Counted from the stretch's first letter, positions 16,950 through 28,409 are shown. The stretch: 37,145 nt of DNA from Escherichia sp. MOD1-EC7003 (GCF_002965065.1 NZ_PTRE01000067.1:1-37145); one strand, 5' to 3'. Made by a program: numbers and translations. Notes: generated by a model not told the origin, from the sequence alone.

Positions 16950-18254
16950 TTAACGATCCCAGTAAGACTCTTCCAGGCTGTCTTCACGCTCCGGCAAACC
17001 GCGCGTTAAACGTGGGGAATGCTGATTCAGCACCTGGTAGCTGACGCGGTTAGCATATTTACATACCTGCGCTAAAGACGAATAAGTCAGCCAGGTGAAT
17101 TTATGTTTGCTGGAGTTTGGTACGTTGCTGCGGTGGTAGCTGTTGGCGGTAATGTCATGCAGCAACGCTGCCAGTGCGCCGTCCCCTGCTCCGTTGGTGT
17201 TCATGATTTTTTCCGGCCCGCCCATGTACGGCGCAATGTGCGAATAGACGCGCAGTGGGTTTTGACAATCCTTGTGGCGCATGGCGCGGCTAAACTCATA
17301 CTGGTTAAATTCCGGGATAGCGCCCGGCAGCAGCGGATGCTGAGTTTTACGTTTCGCTTCGTCTTCGGTAAAACCTGCCATATATAAACCGATTGGCCCG
17401 GCGGTGCACAGTACCAGATCGACCCAGTCCAGCGCCTTGTCAGATGCCAACAACGGATCACTCTCTCCGGTCAACGCTTCGGCTTCATCTTCGTTCATCG
17501 CAAGGATAGAGACGTGTTCTTTGATGAATTGCTGCCACCACTGCGGATTCTCGGCAATGACAAACTTGGTGCCCAGCGTCAGCACCACCGGTACGTTATA
17601 TTTCTTCGCGTACTCAATGGCTTTCATGGTTGCTTCCGGCATTGGTTCACCCGGCTTGCAACGCACCAGATAAGAGGTGATAACCAGCGCCGAAGCTCCG
17701 GCAATCACATCTTCCGGAATGCTTTCAGGCCGCAGCTGGTTCATGTGACCAGGGCTAATAGCAAAGGTACGTTCCCCGGACTCACCAATCAGCGTAAAGC
17801 AGCGACCAATCGGGCCGTCCACGCCTTGTAGATAGTTAAGATCGGTACGACTTGAGGTGTTACACAGATAACGATAGGCATAGCTGCCAATTTCAATATT
17901 GCTGCACATTACGCCCAGCAGCACCGAACGGTCGTCCGCGAGTACCGAGTAGTTATGCATGGTGTTACCAATGGTGCCACCTGCAAACTGATGGGTAATC
18001 AGTTTTTTCTGTTTCAGCTCCTGATAGAGTGCTTCGGCAACGTCCTCCTCAATCACCAGTGAATGCCCGACGCTTAATCCATAACGCACAATAAATTCAT
18101 CATCCACTTTCGCTTCAATATCTACCAGTGTTTGCTCGATCCCCACTACCCAGGCGGCGCTGGTTTCGTTTTCTGACTGAAATTGCTGAAGCAGCGGATC
18201 GCGTGCGTTTACGGGGAAGTAATGTTTGGATTTACGTTTACCGGGAAATTTCAT
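16950..18254 (-). CDS. gsk: Gsk, inosine-guanosine kinase
   Basis: This 434-residue PfkB-family kinase phosphorylates guanosine and inosine to GMP and IMP for purine salvage. The PfkB signature is NTNGAGDGALAALLHD at about residues 352-367, with D358 as the catalytic base and GAGD as the anion hole. The N-terminal GGTIGNTMHNY segment fits the substrate-binding di-glycine region. The start MKFPGKRKSK gives the expected length. It is divergent from aes, with about 150 bp between the starts. Confidence 0.97.
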   Translation of the reverse strand: MKFPGKRKSKHYFPVNARDPLLQQFQSENETSAAWVVGIEQTLVDIEAKVDDEFIVRYGLSVGHSLVIEEDVAEALYQELKQKKLITHQFAGGTIGNTMHNYSVLADDRSVLLGVMCSNIEIGSYAYRYLCNTSSRTDLNYLQGVDGPIGRCFTLIGESGERTFAISPGHMNQLRPESIPEDVIAGASALVITSYLVRCKPGEPMPEATMKAIEYAKKYNVPVVLTLGTKFVIAENPQWWQQFIKEHVSILAMNEDEAEALTGESDPLLASDKALDWVDLVLCTAGPIGLYMAGFTEDEAKRKTQHPLLPGAIPEFNQYEFSRAMRHKDCQNPLRVYSHIAPYMGGPEKIMNTNGAGDGALAALLHDITANSYHRSNVPNSSKHKFTWLTYSSLAQVCKYANRVSYQVLNQHSPRLTRGLPEREDSLEESYWDR

Positions 18255-18405
18255 GGTCGTTTTTACGGGTGGTTAACTGAGCGGCGAATGTTAACACAAT
18301 CTGACGGGAGCATGCGAGACGCGGCCAGTTTCAATATCAGCAGGCGGGATCGCATTTTCATGGCAGTGGTTCCTTACAATGACGTAATTTGAAAGGAGTT
18401 TTTGC

Positions 18406-19365
18406 ATGAAGCCCGAAAATAAATTACCCGTCCTGGACCTTATTTCTGCTGAAATGAAGACCGTTGTGAATACTCTTCAGCCTGATTTACCGCCCTGGCC
18501 CGCAACGGGAACAATTGCTGAGCAACGACAGTATTACACGCTTGAGCGCCGATTCTGGAATGCTGGTGCTCCAGAAATGGCAACCCGCGCTTACAGGGTG
18601 CCAACAAAATATGGGCAGGTGGAAACACGTCTCTTTTTTCCACATCCAGATAGCCCGGCGACACTATTTTATCTGCATGGCGGCGGTTTTATTCTCGGCA
18701 ATCTTGATACCCACGATCGCATTATGCGACTGCTGGCAAATTACACTCAATGTACAGTGATTGGTATTGATTATACTCTTTCGCCTGAAGCGCGTTTTCC
18801 GCAGGCAATAGAGGAAATTGTGGCTGCCTGTTGCCACTTCCACCAGCAGGCAGAGGATTATCAAATCAATATGTCCCGCATTGGATTTGCCGGTGATTCC
18901 GCAGGCGCAATGCTGGCGCTCACCAGTGCGTTGTGGTTGCGTGACAAACAAATCGATTGCGGAAAAGTTGTCGCTGTTCTGTTGTGGTATGGGCTTTACG
19001 GATTACAAGATTCCGTGACTCGTCGCCTGTTTGGCGGTGACTGGGATGGCTTAACGCAACAGGATTTGCAGATGTATGAAGAGGCGTATTTAAGCAACGA
19101 CGCAGACCGTGAGTCGCCATATTACTGCCTGTTTAATAATGATCTCACTCGCAAGGTTCCCCCCTGTTTTATCGCCGGAGCGGAGTTCGATCCGCTGCTG
19201 GATGACAGCCGTTTGCTTTACCAGGCGTTAGCGGCGCATCAGCAGCCCTGTGAGTTCAAACTTTACCCCGGCACGCTACATGCTTTTTTGCATTATTCTC
19301 GGATGATGAAAACCGCCGACGATGCTCTTCGCGACGGCGCTCAGTTCTTTACCACTCAGCTTTAG
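18406..19365 (+). CDS. aes: Aes, acetyl esterase
   Basis: This 319-residue alpha/beta hydrolase of the hormone-sensitive lipase family carries the oxyanion motif HGGG at residues 91-94 and the nucleophile S165 in GDSAGA. The acid and base of the triad fit the EFDPLLD and LHAFLHY segments. It hydrolyses short-chain esters. In E. coli it also binds and inhibits MalT and interacts with alpha-galactosidase. GAAAGGAG precedes the ATG. Its TAG stop overlaps the convergent hemH stop by three bases, so the two 3' ends interlock. Confidence 0.96.
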   Translation: MKPENKLPVLDLISAEMKTVVNTLQPDLPPWPATGTIAEQRQYYTLERRFWNAGAPEMATRAYRVPTKYGQVETRLFFPHPDSPATLFYLHGGGFILGNLDTHDRIMRLLANYTQCTVIGIDYTLSPEARFPQAIEEIVAACCHFHQQAEDYQINMSRIGFAGDSAGAMLALTSALWLRDKQIDCGKVVAVLLWYGLYGLQDSVTRRLFGGDWDGLTQQDLQMYEEAYLSNDADRESPYYCLFNNDLTRKVPPCFIAGAEFDPLLDDSRLLYQALAAHQQPCEFKLYPGTLHAFLHYSRMMKTADDALRDGAQFFTTQL

Positions 19366-20324
19366 CGATACGCTGCTACAAGATTAGCCATCATTTCGAT
19401 ATGTTCCGGCATGGCATTGAGCGCCGGAATATATTCATATTTTTTCCCGCCCGCACCGAGGAAGACTTCACGGTTTTGTTCGGCGATCTCTTCCAGCGTC
19501 TCCAGGCAATCCGCAGCAAAGCCCGGACACATCACCTGAATATGGCCTACGCCTTTTTCTCCGAGCATTTTTAGCGTTTCATCGGTATAAGGCATCAGCC
19601 AGGGTTCCCGACCAAAGCGCGACTGAAAAGTCATCATCACTTTTTCCGCTGCCATCCCCAGTGCGCAAGCCAGTTCACGAGTCGTTGTGCGACAACGCTG
19701 CGGGTAGTCATCGCCTTCATCGGCATAACGCTGGGGAATGCCATGATAAGAGAGCAGCAGCAGATCCGGTTCGCCATGTTTAGCGAAAGAGGCTCGTACG
19801 CTGTTCGCCAGTGCATTAATGTAATCGTGGTTATCGGCGTAATCACGAATAAACGATATCCCTGGAATGCGACGTTTGCGCGCCAGAATACGTGCCAGTT
19901 CATCCCATACCGCACCGACCGTTGAACAGGAGTATTGCGGATAAAGCGGCAGCACCACGATATGATCTACATGCTCTGCCAGGAGTTCATCTACGGCGCT
20001 TTCCAGTGATGGCGAGCCGTAGCTCATTCCCAGCGCCACAGGCGTCTCCGGTAAACGTTGTGCCAGCGCCTGCTGTTGCTGGCGGCTGTAAACCATCAGC
20101 GGAGAGCCACCTTCCATCCAGACAGAGGCATACAGCTTCGCCACACGCGGTGAGCGCAGCGGCAAAATCACGCCGCGCAGCAACGGCCACCACAACAGCC
20201 GTGAGGTATCTACCACGCGTCTGTCGCTTAAAAATTGTTTCAGATAGCGTTTTACCGCTTCAGGTGTGGGGGCATCGGGCGTCCCCAGGTTTGCCAGCAG
20301 GATACCGGTTTTAGTCTGACGCAT
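19362..20324 (-). CDS. hemH: HemH, ferrochelatase
   Basis: This 320-residue enzyme inserts Fe(II) into protoporphyrin IX, the last step of heme synthesis. The conserved [10 protein letters not shown] start, the LPLYPQYS segment and the [10 protein letters not shown] signature with metal-binding H194 are present. The later acidic region ([15 protein letters not shown]) carries the second active-site element. No membrane span is evident. It lies downstream of adk on the same strand, 131 bp away. No strong terminator separates them, so partial co-transcription is possible. Confidence 0.97.
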   Translation of the reverse strand: MRQTKTGILLANLGTPDAPTPEAVKRYLKQFLSDRRVVDTSRLLWWPLLRGVILPLRSPRVAKLYASVWMEGGSPLMVYSRQQQQALAQRLPETPVALGMSYGSPSLESAVDELLAEHVDHIVVLPLYPQYSCSTVGAVWDELARILARKRRIPGISFIRDYADNHDYINALANSVRASFAKHGEPDLLLLSYHGIPQRYADEGDDYPQRCRTTTRELACALGMAAEKVMMTFQSRFGREPWLMPYTDETLKMLGEKGVGHIQVMCPGFAADCLETLEEIAEQNREVFLGAGGKKYEYIPALNAMPEHIEMMANLVAAYR

Positions 20325-20455
20325 TACCGCCTCTTATTGATTCAACTTGTTGATAATTATAGCGGAAAAGTGAAGAAGAAGAACTAATTGCTGTGAGAGG
20401 TTTTGCCAGAGGAGGAGGAGCAGACCTGCCCGAAAGCAGATCTGCTGCGGCTTGA

Positions 20456-21172
<717 letters not shown>

Positions 21173-21236
21173 TCAAGAAAGGCGCCTGAGGCTGAAACGG
21201 TTAAGGGGAGATAATTTGCGGAAAGTGCAGATAATG

Positions 21237-21271
21237 AAAAAAATGCCGGATGACACGAAGGTCATTCGGCA
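21237..21271 (-). terminator. htpG intrinsic terminator
   Basis: On the minus strand TGCCGAATGAC pairs with GTCATCCGGCA (one mismatch) around a six-base loop, followed directly by seven T residues (21243 to 21237). It lies 44 bp beyond the htpG stop. A second perfect hairpin, ATGCCGGAT/ATCCGGCAT (21286-21310), lies nearer the stop but has no T-tract. Confidence 0.88.
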
Positions 21272-21314
21272 CCACATTTAGCTGTATGCCGGATAAAATT
21301 CATCCGGCATTACA

Positions 21315-23189
21315 TCAGGAAACCAGCAGCTGGTTCATACGACGAATAAACAGGTTCGGATCTTCCAGCGTACCGCGTTCTGCCAGCAGCGCCTGATCCA
21401 GCAACAGTTCGACCCACTCGCGGAACATGGCTTCATCTTCAGTATCTGCCGCACGTTTCACCAGCACGTGATCTGGGTTCAGCTCGAAAATGTATTTCAC
21501 TTCTGGCACTTTCTGGCCCGCCGCGGCGAACAGTTTCGCCATCTGGGTGCTCATTTCGTCCGCATCAGTAGAAACGATCGCTGGCGTATCGGTCAGACGG
21601 TGGGTCAGACGGACATCTTTCACGCGCTCGCCAAGCAGGGCTTTCACACGGTCGATGAACGGAGTCAGTGCTTTCTCCGCTTCTTTCGCGCTCTCATCAA
21701 CTTCGTCAGCCAGTTTTTCCAGCGACTCATCAACTTTAGACACGGACTGGAACGGTTTACCATCGAACTCCGTCAGATAGTTCATCATCCACTCATCGAT
21801 GCGGTCGGAAAGCAGCAGAACTTCGATGCCTTTCTTACGCAGCAGTTCCAGATGCGGGCTGCTCTTCGCTGCCGCGTAGCTGTCTGCGGTGATGTAGTAG
21901 ATTTTCTCCTGCCCTTCTTTCATGCGGGAAACGTAGTCTTCCAGAGACACAGTCTGCGCAGAAGAATCGGTATGAGTAGAAGCAAAACGCAGCAGTTTGG
22001 CGATCGCTTCCTGGTTAGCGAAATCTTCTGCCGGACCTTCTTTCAGTACCAGGCCAAACTGTTGCCAGAAGGTCTGGTATTTTTCTGCATCGTCTTTCGC
22101 CAGTTTTTCCAGCATTTGCAGCACGCGTTTGGTCAGCGCATTGCGCAGGTTACGCGTTATCGTGCTGTCCTGGAGGATCTCACGGGAAACGTTCAGCGGC
22201 AGATCGCTGGAGTCAATCAGGCCACGCACGAAGCGCAGATAGTTCGGCATGAACTGTTCTGCGTCGTCCATGATGAACACACGCTGGACGTACAGTTTCA
22301 GGCCGTGCTTATGATCGCGGTTCCACATATCCCACGGTGCCTGCGACGGAATGTACAGCAGGCTGGTGTACTCCTGCTTACCTTCAACGCGGTTGTGGCT
22401 CCAGGTCAGCGGATCGTTAAAGTCGTGGGCGATGTGTTTGTAGAACTCTTTGTACTCTTCATCGGTGATTTCCGACTTGTTACGGGTCCACAGCGCCTGC
22501 GCTTTGTTGATTTTCTCCCAGGAAATAACGGTTTCGCCGTCTTTCTCCTCGCGTTTTTCGATCTCTACCGGCAGCGCAATATGGTCGGAGTATTTGCTGA
22601 TGATGGAACGGACGCGCCAGTCATCGAGGAACTCGTCTTCGCCTTCACGCAGATGCAGGGTGATTTCAGTACCACGATCTTCTTTGGTGATGTCGGCAAC
22701 GGTGTATTCACCTTCGCCCGCCGACTCCCAGAAGACGCCGTTTTCTGGTTTTTCGCCTGCCGCGCGAGTACGCACGGTTACTTTGTCGGCCACAATAAAC
22801 GCAGAGTAGAAACCAACACCGAACTGACCGATCAGCTGGCTGTCTTTTGCCTGGTCAGAACCCAGAGATTCAAGGAATGATTTGGTGCCAGATTTAGCGA
22901 TAGTCCCCAGATGGTCAATCACTTCGTCGCGGGTCATCCCTACGCCGTTATCGGAAATAGTCAGCGTGCGCTTGTCTTTATCGAAAGAGACACGAACGCG
23001 TAGTTCGCCATCACCTTCGTACAGGTCCGGGTTAGAGAGCGCGCGGAAACGCAGCTTGTCTGCCGCATCGGAGGCGTTAGAGATGAGCTCACGCAGGAAG
23101 ATTTCTTTATTGGAATAGAGAGAATGGATCATCAGGTGCAGAAGCTGTTTCACTTCTGACTGAAAACCACGAGTTTCTTGTCCTTTCAT
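21315..23189 (-). CDS. htpG: HtpG, Hsp90-family chaperone
   Basis: This 624-residue protein has three regions: an N-terminal GHKL ATPase ([32 protein letters not shown]), a middle client-binding domain and a C-terminal dimerisation domain. It is a cytosolic ATP-dependent chaperone that works with DnaK. The length equals that of E. coli HtpG. Transcription is heat-inducible through the sigma-32 promoter at 23241-23270. A well-formed terminator ends the unit, so it is probably monocistronic. Confidence 0.98.
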   Translation of the reverse strand: MKGQETRGFQSEVKQLLHLMIHSLYSNKEIFLRELISNASDAADKLRFRALSNPDLYEGDGELRVRVSFDKDKRTLTISDNGVGMTRDEVIDHLGTIAKSGTKSFLESLGSDQAKDSQLIGQFGVGFYSAFIVADKVTVRTRAAGEKPENGVFWESAGEGEYTVADITKEDRGTEITLHLREGEDEFLDDWRVRSIISKYSDHIALPVEIEKREEKDGETVISWEKINKAQALWTRNKSEITDEEYKEFYKHIAHDFNDPLTWSHNRVEGKQEYTSLLYIPSQAPWDMWNRDHKHGLKLYVQRVFIMDDAEQFMPNYLRFVRGLIDSSDLPLNVSREILQDSTITRNLRNALTKRVLQMLEKLAKDDAEKYQTFWQQFGLVLKEGPAEDFANQEAIAKLLRFASTHTDSSAQTVSLEDYVSRMKEGQEKIYYITADSYAAAKSSPHLELLRKKGIEVLLLSDRIDEWMMNYLTEFDGKPFQSVSKVDESLEKLADEVDESAKEAEKALTPFIDRVKALLGERVKDVRLTHRLTDTPAIVSTDADEMSTQMAKLFAAAGQKVPEVKYIFELNPDHVLVKRAADTEDEAMFREWVELLLDQALLAERGTLEDPNLFIRRMNQLLVS

Positions 23190-23240
23190 GTAGGTCTACC
23201 TCAATAATGCCATTTTAAGGTTAAAAACAGGATGAGGGAG

Positions 23241-23270
23241 AGATGGGGACAAGGGGGAATAATTTCAAGC
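23241..23270 (-). promoter_or_regulatory. htpG sigma-32 heat-shock promoter
   Basis: On the minus strand the -35 GCTTGAAA (23263-23270) and the -10 CCCCATCT (23241-23248) are separated by 14 bp. Both hexamer regions match the RpoH consensus (CTTGAAA, CCCCATnT) almost perfectly. The start codon of htpG lies about 52 bp downstream of the -10. Confidence 0.93.
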
Positions 23271-23298
23271 GAGAGCAGGTGATTCTGCTCTCGTTTGC

Positions 23299-23903
23299 TT
23301 AAAAACGAATCTTATGACGCCCGGCAAGGGAGTGCGACAGCGTGGTGCCATCGACCATTTCCAGCTCACCGCCAACCGGTACGCCATGAGCGATACGGCT
23401 GGCTTCCACGTCATATTGGGCGCAAAGCTCGGCAATGTAGTTAGCGGTGGCTTCACCTTCAACCGTTGGGTTGGTGGCGAGGATCACTTCGGTGATTTTT
23501 TCCTCTGCCAGACGCTGTTCCAGGCGATCAAGACCGATATCATCCGGACCGATGCCGTCCAGCGGTGACAGGTGCCCCATCAACACAAAATAACGACCTG
23601 AAAACTGCCCGGTCTGCTCAATGGCGTAGATATCCGCCGGACTCTCCACCACGCAGATTTGGCCGTTTTCCTGACGACGCGGATTCGAACAGATGTTACA
23701 GACTTCCTGTTCGGTAAAGGTGCGGCAATCGGCGCAGTGGCCAATTTCCGACATCGCCCGGGTGAGCGCCTGTGCCAGACGCATCCCGCCGCTACGATCG
23801 CGCTGAAGCAGCGTGAACGCCATACGCTGCGCCGACTTCGGGCCAACACCCGGCAGACAGCGCAGTGCTTCCATAAGCTGTGTTAACAGCGGGCTGGTTT
23901 GCA

Positions 23904-23904
<1 letters not shown>
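23299..23904 (-). CDS. recR: RecR, recombination mediator protein
   Basis: This 201-residue protein starts with the helix-hairpin-helix region ([14 protein letters not shown]). It then has a C4 zinc finger (CADC...CNIC near residues 57-72), a Toprim domain ([12 protein letters not shown] through [11 protein letters not shown]) and a C-terminal Walker B-like tail. With RecF and RecO it loads RecA on SSB-coated single-stranded DNA. Its ATG shares one base with the ybaB stop (TGATG), so the two are translationally coupled in the dnaX-ybaB-recR operon. Confidence 0.97.
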
Positions 23905-24248
<344 letters not shown>

Positions 24249-24285
24249 TCACGTTAAGGATGACGAACGTAAGCTGTGCTTACGC

Positions 24286-26217
24286 TCAAATGGGGCGGAT
24301 ACTTTCTTCATCCAGCTCCGCATCGAAGAATCGACGCAGGGTCTGAATATTATTATCCGCAATAATGGACTCGCGCGCATGCGCAAGTTTTTCTTCGTAT
24401 ATCGCCTGACGCCACTCCAGCGGCGTACGCACCGCAGGATTATCATCTTCAACGATAGTCAGTTCAACCGTTGAACCTTTTAACGTGCTCAACGCTTCAG
24501 CCAGTTTTTGCTGTGCGCCGCGGTTGTTCAAATGCCGCTGAGAGGAGCGCAAATGCAGACATACTGCGTTGTCGCTCTCCTCTTTCCAGGCATTTAACGC
24601 CACCTGTTCGATCAGTTTTGGCAGCGAAAGTTGGCTTACCTGTGCTGCCCACGGGTCGCGTTCAATGGCTTCTGCCGCCAGCTTCGCCGCCAGTTCCGGC
24701 GTTTTTTCATGTTCCAGCGCTTTTTTCAGCGCCTTCGGCGTGGCGACCACTTCTTTTTGCTGCATCACTGGAGTGGTAGCCTTCCAGCGATATGCTTCTT
24801 TTTTGGCTGGCGCTTTTTCCTGCGCCGATGGTGCCGGACGCGCCTGAACGCGATCGGTGACCGAAGCCAGTCTTTCCAGCGCAGCGTTATTCACCGGCCG
24901 CGCGCGGGTAGCGGCTGCCGGTTCACTCTTTTTTGCTTTGGTTGCTCCCTGTGCGCGCTGCAACTGCTGGCGCGCCGCCAGCACCTGGCTGGTGGTTTCT
25001 GAGAGCGGTACAGTCGGTGCCTGCTGCGGCGCTGATTTCGGTTGCGGCGGCACCTGGGTTGGCGTCATTACTGCCGTTGGCGCGACGGGCGCAAAGGACT
25101 GGCGTGGTACTTCTGGCTCAGGCAGCGGCATACGCGGATGGAACGCCAGCGCGCGCAGCAGCGTCATTTCAACGCCCATGCGGCGGTCCGGCGCATACGG
25201 TAATTCTTTGCGACCAATCAACAGCGTTTGATAGTAAAGCTGAATATCTGTTGGCGGTATGGTGCGCGCCAGTTCACGCATCCGCAGCTCAATGGCGGCC
25301 ATGTCGTTGCCCAGCGCAGCTGGTGAAAGTTGTACCATCGCAATACGATGCAACAGGCCGAGCATTTCCACCAGCAACGCTTCCCACTCGATGCCTCGGG
25401 CAGCGGCTTCATTGATCAGCGACATTACGCGCTCGCCGTTGGCCCCGACCATCGCTTCAACCAGCGACAGCGCCTGATCGTCGTCAAGCGTCCCCAACAT
25501 CGCACTGACGGCCTGGGTTGAAACCTGGCCGTCACCGCTGGCAATCGCCTGGTCGGTCAAACTTAAGGCATCTCGCAGGCTGCCTTCAGCGGCACGCGCC
25601 AGCAATTGCAGCGCCCGCGGCTCGTGAGCGATATGTTCTTCGCTGAGGATGTGCTCAAGCTGATGGCGAATTTGCTCGACATCCAGCGCCTTGAGATGGA
25701 ATTGCAGACAGCGCGACAAAATCGTCACCGGCAATTTCTGCGGATCGGTCGTTGCCAACAAGAACTTGACGTGCTCCGGCGGCTCTTCAAGGGTTTTTAA
25801 CAGTGCGTTAAAGCTGTGACGCGACAGCATATGCACTTCGTCGATCAGATAAACTTTGAAACGACCGCGCGCTGGCGCGTACTGGACGTTATCCAGCAGG
25901 TCGCGGGTATCTTCAACTTTGGTGCGCGAGGCGGCGTCGATTTCAATCAGATCGACAAAGCGCCCCTGCTCGATTTCACGACAATTATCGCACACGCCAC
26001 ACGGCGTCGCGGTAATGCCGGTTTCGCAGTTTAGCCCCTTCGCCAGCAGTCGGGCGATAGAGGTCTTTCCGACGCCACGGGTGCCGGAAAAAAGATAAGC
26101 ATGATGAATACGCCCTAACGACAAGCCATTCGCCAGTGCGGTCAGCACATGTTCCTGGCCGACGACGTCAGCAAAGGTTTGTGGGCGCCATTTTCGGGCT
26201 AAGACCTGATAACTCAT
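24286..26217 (-). CDS. dnaX: DnaX, DNA polymerase III tau (and gamma) subunit
   Basis: This 643-residue tau protein is the clamp-loader ATPase and replisome organiser. The AAA+ module has GTRGVGKTS at residues 45-53, zinc-binding cysteines at 64, 73, 76 and 79, and the IDEVHML Walker B segment. A Pro/Ala-rich linker follows (about 375-500), then the C-terminal domain that binds DnaB and Pol III alpha. A -1 frameshift at codons 429-430 yields the gamma form. The gene heads the dnaX-ybaB-recR operon. Two hairpins lie in the spacer upstream towards apt. Confidence 0.98.
   Translation of the reverse strand: MSYQVLARKWRPQTFADVVGQEHVLTALANGLSLGRIHHAYLFSGTRGVGKTSIARLLAKGLNCETGITATPCGVCDNCREIEQGRFVDLIEIDAASRTKVEDTRDLLDNVQYAPARGRFKVYLIDEVHMLSRHSFNALLKTLEEPPEHVKFLLATTDPQKLPVTILSRCLQFHLKALDVEQIRHQLEHILSEEHIAHEPRALQLLARAAEGSLRDALSLTDQAIASGDGQVSTQAVSAMLGTLDDDQALSLVEAMVGANGERVMSLINEAAARGIEWEALLVEMLGLLHRIAMVQLSPAALGNDMAAIELRMRELARTIPPTDIQLYYQTLLIGRKELPYAPDRRMGVEMTLLRALAFHPRMPLPEPEVPRQSFAPVAPTAVMTPTQVPPQPKSAPQQAPTVPLSETTSQVLAARQQLQRAQGATKAKKSEPAAATRARPVNNAALERLASVTDRVQARPAPSAQEKAPAKKEAYRWKATTPVMQQKEVVATPKALKKALEHEKTPELAAKLAAEAIERDPWAAQVSQLSLPKLIEQVALNAWKEESDNAVCLHLRSSQRHLNNRGAQQKLAEALSTLKGSTVELTIVEDDNPAVRTPLEWRQAIYEEKLAHARESIIADNNIQTLRRFFDAELDEESIRPI
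24923..26217 (-). CDS. dnaX: DnaX gamma subunit made by programmed -1 frameshift
   Basis: The slippery heptamer AAAAAAG occupies 24934-24928 on the minus strand (codons K429 and K430). After the slip the next codons are GAG and TGA (24925-24923), giving a 431-residue protein ending in E431, the known length of E. coli gamma. A Shine-Dalgarno-like AGGGAG (24950-24945) lies about ten bases upstream of the slip site, and a GC-rich stem-forming sequence follows; both are the known stimulators. Confidence 0.95.
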
Positions 26218-26270
26218 TGGCAGGCTCTGAAACGCTGGAAGGTGGATTCACGAAGGGGTAATGCTAACAC

Positions 26271-26334
26271 AGCCCCGTCAGAACGGCGAGGCTGAATGCA
26301 CATCTTGTGCTGTCCGTAGCGTGGGCAGCACAAG
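26271..26334 (-). other. Two consecutive hairpins in the apt-dnaX spacer
   Basis: CTTGTGCTG (26304-26312) and CAGCACAAG (26326-26334) form a perfect 9-bp stem. AGCCCCGT (26271-26278) pairs with ACGG and GGCT (26282-26293) as an interrupted stem. Neither has a T-tract on the minus strand. They could stabilise the apt 3' end or lie in the dnaX leader; no function is shown. Confidence 0.4.
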
Positions 26335-26345
26335 ACTGGCGATAA

Positions 26346-26897
26346 TTAATGGCCCGGGAACGGGACAAGGCTGTAGCTGGTAATGCCCTGTTTTTCGAGA
26401 CGCTGTTCGCCGCCGAGATCGAACAGGTTGATAATGAACGCAGCGTCAGCCACTTCACCACCCAGACGACGGATCAGTTTAACGGTCGCTTCGATAGTGC
26501 CGCCGGTTGCCAGCAGATCGTCCACCACCAGAACTTTGTCGCCCGGTTGAATGGCATCAACGTGGATTTCCAGCTGATCGGTGCCGTATTCCAGATCGTA
26601 AGTTTCACTGATGGTTTCACGCGGCAGTTTGCCCGGTTTACGGACTGGTACAAAGCCAACGCCCAGCCCCAGAGCTACCGGAGCGCCAAACAAGAAGCCA
26701 CGCGCTTCGGTGCCGACAACTTTGCTAATGCCCGCATTTTTGTAACGCTCAACCAGCAAGTCGATGCTGAGAGCGTAAGCTTTCGGGTCTTCCAGTAAGC
26801 TGGTGACATCGCGGAACAGAATGCCGGGTTTTGGGTAGTCCTGAATGCTTTTGATGCTATTTTTGAGATACTCAAGCTGCTGTGCAGTCGCGGTCAT
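26346..26897 (-). CDS. apt: Apt, adenine phosphoribosyltransferase
   Basis: This 183-residue purine-salvage enzyme converts adenine plus PRPP to AMP. The PRPP-binding motif [13 protein letters not shown] is at residues 122-134, and the adenine-site region [10 protein letters not shown] is at 62-71. I chose the ATG at 26895-26897 ([10 protein letters not shown]); the upstream frame adds 18 residues without family support. It precedes dnaX on the same strand with a 128-bp gap containing hairpins. Confidence 0.97.
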   Translation of the reverse strand: MTATAQQLEYLKNSIKSIQDYPKPGILFRDVTSLLEDPKAYALSIDLLVERYKNAGISKVVGTEARGFLFGAPVALGLGVGFVPVRKPGKLPRETISETYDLEYGTDQLEIHVDAIQPGDKVLVVDDLLATGGTIEATVKLIRRLGGEVADAAFIINLFDLGGEQRLEKQGITSYSLVPFPGH

Positions 26898-27049
26898 AAG
26901 TGTATGCCTGCTTGTTACGGTGGTACTCACGGCGCGTTTTAAACGTATCAAAAGTAACTGTTGTTTAACCTTCGACCGCCTGCGCCTGTGCTCGAAAACG
27001 CCAGAATGTACTGGCTGTACGCAATAATTGCAACTGCGATTGTTGTGCT

Positions 27050-27427
27050 TCAGTGCTTTTCTTGCTTTTCATCAATCACCGGAATTTGCCACATATAGAA
27101 TAGCAAACAGGCAAGAATAACCAGCAACATGATGCGTACCCATAGCATCTGGACGAACCACAGAGAAATCGCAAACGTGAGCAAAATAAGCAAAATCGCC
27201 CGTGGTTTTACGCCACGCGGCATCGCATGATGTTTCTGCCAGAAACGTAGGTAGCTGCCAAACCATGAGCGGTAGAGCAACCAGGCGTGAAAGCGCGGAG
27301 AAGAACGGGCAAAGCACCAGGCCGCAAGCAGGATAAACGGCGTCGTCGGTAATATCGGTAATACCACGCCCAGCGTACCCAGCACTACCGCCAGCCAGCC
27401 AATGATGATTAAAATGATTCGTTGCAT
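27050..27427 (-). CDS. ybaN: YbaN, DUF454 inner membrane protein
   Basis: This 125-residue protein has three to four hydrophobic segments. The N-terminal helix is followed by the DUF454 core [27 protein letters not shown]. The function is not known. It is divergent from priC, with 69 bp between the starts, so their promoters must overlap or lie back to back. Confidence 0.9.
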   Translation of the reverse strand: MQRIILIIIGWLAVVLGTLGVVLPILPTTPFILLAAWCFARSSPRFHAWLLYRSWFGSYLRFWQKHHAMPRGVKPRAILLILLTFAISLWFVQMLWVRIMLLVILACLLFYMWQIPVIDEKQEKH

Positions 27428-27496
27428 ATTGAGTGTTGTCAGCTTACAGAGTGGCTACTTTAGCATAACAATTATCATTTTCATTGAGGTCTTATC

Positions 27497-28024
27497 GTGA
27501 AAACCGCCCTGCTACTGGAAAAACTGGAAGGACAGCTCACCACGCTACGTCAGCGTTGTGCCCCGGTAGCGCAATTTGCCACGCTAAGTGCCCGTTTTGA
27601 CAGGCACCTTTTCCAGACCCGAGCGACAACACTACAGGTTTGTCTCGATGAGGCGGGCGATAACCTGGCTGCGCTTCGTCATGCGGTTGAGCTGCAACAG
27701 CTGCCGCAAGTGGTCTGGCTGGCAGAACATCTGGCGGCACAACTGGAAGCCATCGCGCGTGAAGCCGACGCCTGGTCATTGCGCGAGTGGGACAGTGCGC
27801 CACCGAAAATTGCCCGCTGGCAACGTAAACGTATTCAGCATCAGGATTTTGAGCGGAGACTTCGTGAGATGGTTGCCGAACGTAGAGCCCGCCTGGCGCG
27901 GGTGACCGATCTCGTGGAACAGCAAATGCTGCATCGTGAAGTAGACGCTTATGAAGCGCGCCTGGCACGCTGCCGCCATGCGCTGGAAAAAATCGAAAAC
28001 AAGTTAGCGCGTTTAACCCGCTAA
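27497..28024 (+). CDS. priC: PriC, primosomal replication protein N''
   Basis: This 175-residue, basic, mostly helical protein loads DnaB at stalled replication forks, in a restart route parallel to PriA-PriB. The start codon is GTG (27497-27499), preceded by TGAGGT. Arg- and Glu-rich helices with the [14 protein letters not shown] and [20 protein letters not shown] segments dominate the C-terminal half. rsmS follows 13 bp after the stop, suggesting one operon. Confidence 0.95.
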   Translation: MKTALLLEKLEGQLTTLRQRCAPVAQFATLSARFDRHLFQTRATTLQVCLDEAGDNLAALRHAVELQQLPQVVWLAEHLAAQLEAIAREADAWSLREWDSAPPKIARWQRKRIQHQDFERRLREMVAERRARLARVTDLVEQQMLHREVDAYEARLARCRHALEKIENKLARLTR

Positions 28025-28037
28025 CTATGGAGAAAGT

Positions 28038-28205
28038 ATGTCACTGCAAAATGCCCCTGACGATGTAAAACTGGCTGTCGATTTGATTGTGCTGCTGGAA
28101 GAAAATCAGATCCCAGCCCGCACCGTGCTGCGCGCCCTGGACATTGTAAAACGCGATTATGAAAAGAAATTAATGCGCGATGATGAGGCGCAAAGCGAAA
28201 AATAA
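28038..28205 (+). CDS. rsmS: RsmS (YbaM), small DUF2496 protein
   Basis: This 55-residue protein ([15 protein letters not shown]...) has a conserved helical core, [20 protein letters not shown]. YbaM has been named RsmS, a regulator of secondary metabolites in related enterobacteria, and is reported to act with PriC in some settings; its molecular role in E. coli is uncertain. ATGGAGAAAGT precedes the ATG. From recall the K-12 form is 53 residues, so the acidic tail here appears two residues longer. Confidence 0.9.
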   Translation: MSLQNAPDDVKLAVDLIVLLEENQIPARTVLRALDIVKRDYEKKLMRDDEAQSEK

Positions 28206-28251
28206 AAGGGGACGCTAAATGCCTCCTCAGATTGCTGGCAAACGCAAAACA

Positions 28252-28349
28252 GCCTGATGAGTTACGCTTATCAGGCCTACACCGCTCCTGCAATATATTG
28301 AATTCTTGCGGTTTCGTAGGCCGGATAAGGAGGTCACGCCGCATCCGGC
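28252..28349. repeat. REP pair between rsmS and mscK
   Basis: GCCTGATGAGTTACGCTTAT (from 28252) and the inverted GTAGGCCGGATAAGGAGGTC (from 28316, ending CATCCGGC) flank a spacer containing CCTGCAATATATTG (28287-28300). The REP cores are somewhat diverged. The element lies between convergent genes. Confidence 0.85.
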
Positions 28350-28409
28350 ATGAACAAGCGCACGTTGTCAGCAATCTCGGGGGCAACTAAATATCGCCCC
28401 CTTCCGTTA

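Noticed and set aside
21286..21310. Main htpG terminator at the perfect 9-bp hairpin nearest the stop
   Set aside because: It lacks a T-tract on the minus strand. The hairpin at 21244-21271 with seven T residues is the better terminator.
21468..22880. A 470-codon plus-strand open frame opposite htpG
   Set aside because: It is a shadow of a GC-rich, highly biased gene. The protein is Phe/His/Arg-rich with no known motif and no ribosome binding site, while htpG on the other strand is certain.
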